Below are positions 57,402 through 64,000 of a stretch of 64,000 nt of DNA, piece after piece; within the stretch, counting starts at the first letter, position 1; every line of letters begins with the position of its first letter. Location: assembly GCA_019096065.1 (NCBI GenBank), contig JAGUCH010000002.1, positions 16,876,501 to 16,940,500 of the forward strand, in the 5' to 3' direction. This DNA is from Paracyclopina nana. Lineage: Eukaryota; Arthropoda; Copepoda; Cyclopoida; Cyclopettidae. The position numbers and the translations under genes were made by a program. The notes beneath the pieces were generated by a model, which was given only the letters and a program-made list of their open reading frames with translations, did not search any database and was not told the origin of the DNA.

Positions 57402-58205
57402 AGTTGTCTATGAAACTTGATGTAGTCTGAGTTGCAAATTAGGGCCTCCAGCTGGGATGAGAATGTTAAGACACTCCATAGGCTGACTGACTCATCTGCT
57501 GGCTAATAGGCTTCAATTGGTGCTTGGATGATAGGCGTCGCCCTCCATTATGATTTGGCCACATGCAGTAGAATTTAGTGTTGTATCTAACATGAAAGGC
57601 TTTTGTCAGGTTGTTCAAATGAGCCTCACAAACTTCCCAGTCCTCCGCAGCATTTTGATCTCCAAATATGCCACATCTTTACAAGGAAAACAAACCTGAC
57701 ATCTTCAGGGACTTCAGATATTGGTGAAACTTTTCCAACACATGACGACTCCATTGGAGTTCCTGAGATTTCCCTTCCAACATGGCAGCCCTAAAAACGA
57801 TGGAAGAGGGTATTTTTTTAAATCATTCATGATCATCATTCCTCAACTTTTTCTACCGTTTGTACCAAACCAGCTTGCTTTTGGAACATTTTGAACTTCT
57901 TTCAAGATGGCAGCCTGTTGATCATTTTTCAGCTGTAGAAAGCCTGCTCTTGCCATTTCTGTAATGCATTGAGCAAGCATGGATTCAAAGGATGAGTCAT
58001 TCCGCTTGCTGAAAGATCTTGCATCACTGACAACACTTTTGGACTCATATACAGTGCAACTAAAGGATGATTTCAACTTGATCTCAATATAATTGGGAAT
58101 TATCCATATTTTAGTTGTGATAGAAGGCCTAAGATTTTTTCAGCCTTTTGAGAATTGGGTTGCAACATCTCTCAGCTCACTGATAAAATTGAAAATACCC
58201 CTCTG

Positions 58206-59231
58206 CACAGTGGGTTTATTTGCCGATTTCACGCGCACGGAAAAAAGTCGCGAAATCAACGTAGCACCTTTTTCTTATTAGCAGAGTTATCAACGGTGGT
58301 CGGAAACGACCAAAGTGGTCGTTTTTGACTTACTTTGGTCGGAAAAAATTGGTGGTCGGTGGTCGGAAAAGTGGTCGTTTTGAAAATGACCAAAACAAGC
58401 TAAAATAGGCACTTTTAGTCAAAAAAGGAGCAAAATTCCAATTCAAGCTTGCCCATTTTTCCTTTGGGAAACAATCTTTTACGTAGAAACGTAGCAAATA
58501 AGATTAATCTCAATATAAATATGAAATGAAAGCTCATTTTGATGAGAAACAGCTTCTTACTTTTTAGGCTACTTTTTGCTCAAAGAAGCGACATCAAGAT
58601 AAAAGTTATCTTATAGAAATTTTCCTAAGTAACATATTTTTACAACAGACATTGCTAAGAAGGCTTTGTAGTTGAAAAAAGGACATTTTAAGCGTAAATT
58701 GTGTGAGTTTCGGCCGTTTTTGGGTAGGTGGTCGGTAAAGTGGTCGTTTTTGAAATGGTCTGAAAATTGTGGTCGCAAAAGTGGTCGTTTTTGGCCAAAA
58801 AGGTGGTCGGAAGCCTAAAAATCCGTTGATAACACTGCTTATTAGCGGTAAGCTAAAAATATGCCATCCTGGCACCCGGGAGAGCAAGTAAGACAGCCGA
58901 TTCTGGTGGATTATCAATTTATGCTATAAGCTTGACTTCCTGACTTGGTCACTCAATTGGAGTCGTTTGGAATCAAAAGTTATGGAGATTCAATTTTTGC
59001 TCAAATTGTGCAAAGTTGCTGTTCTACTGAATTCGCCAAAATCAACTTTTGCCCAAAATTATGTTTTCTTCACCAAAATTGAACCTTTATCTGTCAATAA
59101 ACATTAATTTGTGCTCTTTAGGTAGCCTAAAAAGTCCTACAAATTAGAAGCTGAAAATGGGTGCTAAAATCGGAAATCTGCGATTTAACATAATTTCCCG
59201 TGCGCGTAAAATCGGCTTTTAAACCCACTGT
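58206..59231. mobile_element. Transib-like MITE (family F), TSD CTCTG, interrupted
   Basis: Starts CACAGTGGGTTTATTTGCCG and ends TTTAAACCCACTGTG; CTCTG stands on both sides (58201-58205 and 59232-59236). Without the nested 556-bp hAT-type MITE and one copy of its 8-bp duplication it is about 462 bp, matching the 457 bp of the other two copies. Confidence 0.85.
58282..58837. mobile_element. hAT-type MITE, 556 bp, TSD CTTATTAG, nested in family F
   Basis: Ends are CAGAGTTATCAACGG and CCGTTGATAACACTG, inverted. CTTATTAG is repeated on both sides (58274-58281 and 58838-58845). CAG-type ends and an 8-bp duplication are typical of hAT elements. The interior is rich in GTGGTCGG and GTGGTCGTTTT words. 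Confidence 0.88.
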
Positions 59232-59669
59232 GCTCTGGAGAAATTTCCCAACTGCCCTTTGCACATTTTTTAGCTCTTTCTTCAAATCCATTCATGCTAC
59301 CAAAAACCTCAAATATCTCCAACTCACTTCAACTTGATTATACAATTTCTAACTATCTGACACGAGCACCAGGCTGAGGAGCTTCATTGATTTTTTTTGT
59401 ATAAGATAAGGTGTGTTGCAAAAAGTGTCCAATTTCTGTCGCACAGAGCTTAGCACCAAATACGTCAGTTGAATCATAACTGATTGAAAGAAAGGAGTGC
59501 ATCATGGAGATGCACTTCATATTTCTGTTTTCCTTCGTGGAATTAGTGATTGGCGATCGAAGTGTATGGCATCAACCAGATCTTTCATGAAGATAGAAGT
59601 TGAAGCTTTCAATTGCAAAGATCCATCAACAAAGGTAAGAGGAAATATATGAATAATTTGATGATAGAG

Positions 59670-60275
59670 AAAAAACGCGTCGACGCACCCTTTTGCTTTG
59701 TAGTAAACTTGGCTGCAAGGTAAAAATTACTTTGAGGCATCTCACGACCCAAAACTGGCCACTTTCCATGAGTTGGGTCCCTATGGCACCAAAAGTGGGC
59801 CTAGCTCAAATTTTTACTCTTGGGCAAATATGGCTAGAGCCAAAAACGCGTCGACGCACGCATTGTGGAAAACTTGGCTGCAAGGTAAAAATTACTTTGA
59901 GGCATCTCATGACCCAAAAACTGGCCACTTTCCATGAGTTGGGTCCCTATGGCACCAAAAGTGGGCCTAGCTCAAATTTTTTACTCTTGAGCAAATATGG
60001 CTAGAGCCAAAAAACGCGTCGATGCACGCATTGTGGTAAAACTTGGCTGCAAGGTAAAAATTACTTTGAGGCATCTCATGACCCAAAAACTGGCTACTTT
60101 CCATGAGTTGGGTCCCTATGGCACCAAAAGTGGGCCTAGCTCAAATTTTTACTCTTGGGCAAATATGGCTAGAGGCCAAAAACGCGTCAGCACGCATTGT
60201 GGTAAAACTTGGCTGCAAGGTAAAAATTACTTTGAGGCATCTCATGACCCAAAACTATTTGCAGGTTAAAAATGG
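59670..60275 (+). repeat. Tandem array, ~166-bp unit
   Basis: About 3.5 units beginning AAACTTGGCTGCAAGG (59704, 59870, 60038, 60204). Each unit joint holds AAAACGCGTCGACGCACG or a variant. Lies in the centre of the large element, between its two coding halves. Confidence 0.85.
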
Positions 60276-60759
60276 TGGATTTTAGATACACAAAATTTCT
60301 TATTATCAGATTTAATTGTGCAAGAAGTAAAAAAAAGAAGGTATTGGAATGTTAATTTGATCTGCAGAAATTCAATCCTATAGTCAATCATGTACATAAA
60401 TCTCAGCACACACAGAACAAATTACTACTATAAATAAGGATGTCTTGCAAACTACACTTCAGCAATCTACTTATTTTTGTGATTTGCCAAGGTCAATGGC
60501 GGCAGAGCTACCAGATATTGAGAAACACCTCATATTTCAAAGAGGATATGGAGGTTCGAAGTCGATTTTGAATTAAAAATATAAATCAAAAGTTTGTCTG
60601 CTAGCTTAGCTACAATGATTGAGTCTGATTTTAAACAAAGGAGTTGTATTGATGAATTTTATAAAATGAAGTGACAAGTCAGGACTAGGAAACCAAAACA
60701 GCATGCTCATCATGCTATTGTTGCTCGTTATGTGTAAGGCATTTGGTTATTGTGTTTGA

Positions 60760-62900
60760 TATACTTTCAGGTTTGGAATTTTGATGTTTCCCAAGTAGAA
60801 GAGTGCAAAAGCCCTGACTATGATGAATCAGCCACCAAGCACACCGTTCAGGTCATCAGCCAAGCTGAAATCTTCCCTCATGTTTTTCAGAGTACTTTTT
60901 CAGGAGTAACATGAGACTTAGGTGAGTTTTTGTACACATTTAGCTTAGTTACAGAATCATTGAGCAGTAATTGAAAGTTAGAAGCTAAAAGGCCACCGTG
61001 GTGATGGCATACATCAAATTTGTAATTTGTCAAAATTAAAGACATTTGCAACTCTACTTAAATATATTTTAGAGCAAAGAAGGAGAGCCTTAATATATAC
61101 TTAACTTCAAGGATTCAACATTTTTGGGAAATAAAAGATGATAGGAAGCATCTCCCTCACAATCATGATAACAATAAACTATTTATGCTATGGAATATTA
61201 TAGAAAGCATGTCTATGAGAATGGGCATTTTCCAGGATTAGCTTTCACTGTGGATGCATCATCACATCAGTGGATTGGAAATTCTTGAATGGGGCCCAGT
61301 TGAGCAAACAGTTGGCTACTGTAAAGAGCTTCACAGGAGGCGAATCTTCAAACCTATTCCAGATGAGATTCACTTACTTATGACTTGAAAGATGCAGTCA
61401 CAAGGTTTCGAGTTCCTATGCGTGGGTATGTCAACAACTGGTTTGGAAAATGCTTTGAGAGTGGTTGCTGTTTTGGAGCAAGATGGCAAGACTTTTGACG
61501 ACTTTATTGGTATGCACTATCTTCATAAAGGTTCACTTTTAACAAAAACATGATTTTAGTTGTGGACTACTATGAAGTTGCCCTGAAACATTCACTGGAA
61601 GTGGAGTCTAAGGGACGTTTTAAACTTCCCAAACACAAGAGTGACTGCCCGAGCTCAAGGTTTTGATGAGGAGCTAGGTACCTATTATGCCGAAGTGTCT
61701 AGGGTAAGAATTTTGAAAATTTTCTGCAATGCAACTTTCTTTACAAAATACCACTTAGACTTGCGAATCTGGATATCAAGAGCAGTACTTTGGAGCTTCT
61801 GTTGGACCAAAAAGGCTAAGGCCGATGGAGCCATCATCATTACTGCAAACAATGAGTCCATGCAGTATGCAGCAGTTGAACTGAGAAAAAGATGACTCTG
61901 TTGTGGACACACAGTGTAATGAGACATCTTTCAAAATGGCATTTGGTACAACTTCATTGATGCCTACTCAGAGAGAATTGAGCTTGATCTGTTGAATCCA
62001 CTGAATGTTCGCCTAAATCACACCAGTTGGGATGCTCTCTTCTGTATGTCCATGAAGATGTCATGAGGAAAATGACCCTCACCAAGTCTATGAGGATACT
62101 TAAGGGCACAAGCATTGTGAAAGCACAAGATCCTGGATTTTGGTAAGCTCAATTTTGATCTGCAATAGTGATTCCATATGACTGTATTCAACCATTTGCA
62201 GGAACACTTGCTGTTGCAATGGGGATCCTTCCAACTCATATCTTGCCTTTGGCCCTGGATACCTCATCAAGCCTCGAGGCTCCCTTCTTGAAGTGGCTCA
62301 ATGTGCACCTGCAACTGGAGTCAGAATTCGACTACAAATGGATGCTATGAGTCTCTTCCGGTGTGGTTCAATGGAGAACAGCTTGGACTTTCGGGATCCC
62401 AAAACTAACATTCTTCTGGACACTTCTGCTTATGTGTGACTGTGACCTAGATTACAAAGTCCACAGGATTGGTCAGCTCTATGCAATGGACAATTTCTCA
62501 AAGGGCCACAAGATCCATGTGATGAAAATGCCACAGTTGAGCAGCTCAGCCCAGCAAACTACAATGCCAACAACAAGACAGTTCTGAATCACCAGTTCCA
62601 ATCCTCTGGAACATTGAAAGATCAGGCACTGCTATGGACCAATTTACGAATGCTCTCCTTTTTGCTTTCACCAAGAAAATGCTTAGCCAGGATGTCCAAT
62701 GAAATGAATGTTGGAATGGGGATTTCAAGAGATGCAAGAATCTCATCAATGATGTGCTTTGCCTGAAAAGTCTACCAAATGCTCCAAGGCACATTTGAAC
62801 AGTGTTGTTCCATGAGCATTTTCTGGTGAAGTATTCTGGAATGGTCTGTCTTTGTATTTTGGCCTTTGTGATTGCTCTGATCTTGATCACTTGGTTATTG
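60760..62900 (+). pseudogene. Decayed second coding region of the large element, function unknown
   Basis: Plus-strand fragments in changing frames: VWNFDVSQVEECKSPDYDES (about 60774), TVDASSHQWIGN (about 61250), FEFLCVGMSTTGLENALRVV (about 61408), LNVRLNHTSWDALF (about 62005), HEDVMRKMTLTKSMRILKGT (about 62053) and RIRLQMDAMSLFRCGSMENS (about 62324). These look like former protein but I do not recognise the family. Possible introns with GTAAG and AG sites occur between some fragments. Confidence 0.4.
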
Positions 62901-63339
62901 GCAATTGCAAAATCTATCGTGGTGAATGGAGTCCGACACAGTGTAACTGCAGTTGTTTGTTGCTCTGTTGTTTTTAGATGGTGTGGGACATTCTTGTTGT
63001 AATTGCAAGGGCAGTTGGACTAATTGGCCCCAAGAACTCAAGGTCCCATTGACATTGAAGCCAATTCAGTGGAGGAGCAAAGAAGTGATAACCCATCCTC
63101 CAAGCCCAAAACAAAAAGCTCGAATTGGTGGTGAAACTCAAAGAAGAGCAAAAAAACGAAGTGTCCCCACCTCCTAGACCGAAGAAGAAATCATCTGATG
63201 ACAAATACTGGTTTTGAGATGTTCAAACTGGCCAAAGATTGAAGAAGAAAGCTGTCAAGAACAATTATAATTCTCATTAATTTTTGTTACCATGAGAAGA
63301 AATAAAAATATATATAAGAATATATGTGAGAGATTGGCC

Positions 63340-64000
63340 TGGATGAATTTGGGCCTGGTATACAGTATACCAAATATGTTTTTGCTTGGCCAACCCCTCC
63401 GGGTCCCAAGGGTGCCAGGGGAGTGAAAAAAAGCAGGATACATCCGGAGTCTTGGCCTCTGGGCCCCATTGATCTCTGTCCAGTTGCTGCTTACAGTGGT
63501 ACATTGGCTATATTAAGCCTGGCTGAATTTGGGCCTGGTATACAGTATACCAAATATGTTTTTGCTTGGCCAACCCCTCAGGGTCCCAAGGGCCAGGGGA
63601 GTGAAAAAAAGCAGGATCCATCCGGGGTCTTGGCCTCTGGGCCCCATTGATCTCTGTCCAGTTGCTGCTTACAGTGGTACATTGGCTATATTAAGCCTGG
63701 CTGAATTTGGGCCTGGTATACAGTATACCAAAAATGTTTTTGCTTGGCCAACCCCTCAGGGTCCCAAGGGTGCCAGGGGAGTGAAAAAAAGCAGGATCCA
63801 TCCGGGGTCTTGGCCTCTGGGCCCCATTGATCTCTGTCCAGTTGCTGCTTACAGTGGTACATTGGCTATATTAAGCCTGGCTGAATTTGGGCCTGGTATA
63901 CAGTATACCAAAAATGTTTTTGCTTGGCCAACCCCCCCGGGTCCCAATGGTGCCAGGTGAGTGAAAAAAAGCAGGATCCATCCGGGGTCTTGGCCTCTGG
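63340..64000 (-). repeat. Right satellite array of the large element, ~180-bp unit
   Basis: Units at 63351, 63531, 63709 and 63889 (GGGCCTGGTA), inverted relative to 52740-53735 and still continuing at the window edge. Each contains GGTATACAGTATACC. Confidence 0.88.

Larger units (their letters stand above)
52740..64000. mobile_element. Large DNA element with inverted satellite-array ends, truncated by the window
   Basis: About 11.3 kb inside the window. The outer parts are the same ~180-bp satellite in opposite orientation. The left interior holds decayed frames on the minus strand and the right interior decayed frames on the plus strand, so transcription would diverge from the middle. A tandem array and a nested MITE pair lie in the centre. 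The architecture is that of a foldback-type transposon. Target duplication cannot be read because the right edge is missing. Independent arrays that merely flank two unrelated elements are the alternative. Confidence 0.6.

Noticed and set aside
60760-62900. Cellular RNA-dependent RNA polymerase relic
   Set aside because: A few hydrophobic and basic blocks seemed similar in spirit, but no DLDGD catalytic motif or conserved order was found.
52740-64000. LTR retrotransposon interpretation of the terminal repeats
   Set aside because: The terminal arrays are inverted, not direct, and no reverse transcriptase or integrase motif was seen inside.

Overview
The window looks like nuclear DNA of an arthropod. 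Three separate three-domain chitin-binding (CBM14, obstructor/Gasp/CPAP3) cuticle genes sit beside an innexin, a Lim3-type LIM-homeobox gene, CABIN1 and EHBP1. Genes have short GT-AG introns, and the space between and inside them is full of short non-autonomous DNA transposons. I cannot place the species more finely; no ribosomal RNA, tRNA or mitochondrial gene was seen.

Layout. 1-5.2 kb: no gene, several MITE families. 5.24-6.78 kb (minus) and 8.02-10.12 kb (plus): a divergent pair of Gasp/obstructor paralogues. 10.59-11.51 kb (plus): a serine-rich protein whose 3' end has been tandemly duplicated up to 12.45 kb. 12.86-21.44 kb (minus): Lim3 in six exons with transposon-filled introns. 22.81-27.61 kb (minus): a third CBM14 gene in five exons, with a duplicated dead exon. 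28.55-34.48 kb (minus): CABIN1 in two exons. 34.59-35.31 kb (plus): a possible divergent 39-residue microprotein. 35.5-43.8 kb: repeats, MITEs and one orphan exon candidate. 43.85-45.34 kb (minus): innexin in three exons. 47.52-49.87 kb (minus): EHBP1 as one uninterrupted frame. 50.4-51.5 kb: a GTGGTCAGA minisatellite. 52.7-64.0 kb: a large mobile element with inverted ~180-bp satellite arrays at both ends and decayed coding regions inside; it runs off the right edge.

Functionally, the CBM14 genes would build cuticle or tracheal chitin matrix, innexin forms gap junctions, Lim3 specifies neurons, CABIN1 works with HIRA in replication-independent histone H3.3 deposition, and EHBP1 links endosomal Rab proteins to actin. 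Apart from the Gasp pair there is no sign that they act together.

The most notable material is mobile DNA. Three copies of a MITE end in CACAGTG (the heptamer of V(D)J signals and close to Transib ends), each with a perfect 5-bp target duplication; one is split by a hAT-type MITE with a perfect 8-bp duplication. Another MITE family carries CTCF-like GCGCCATCTAG motifs near both ends. All exon coordinates were read by eye from splice signals and reading frame, without alignment or transcript data; repeat edges may be off by a few bases.
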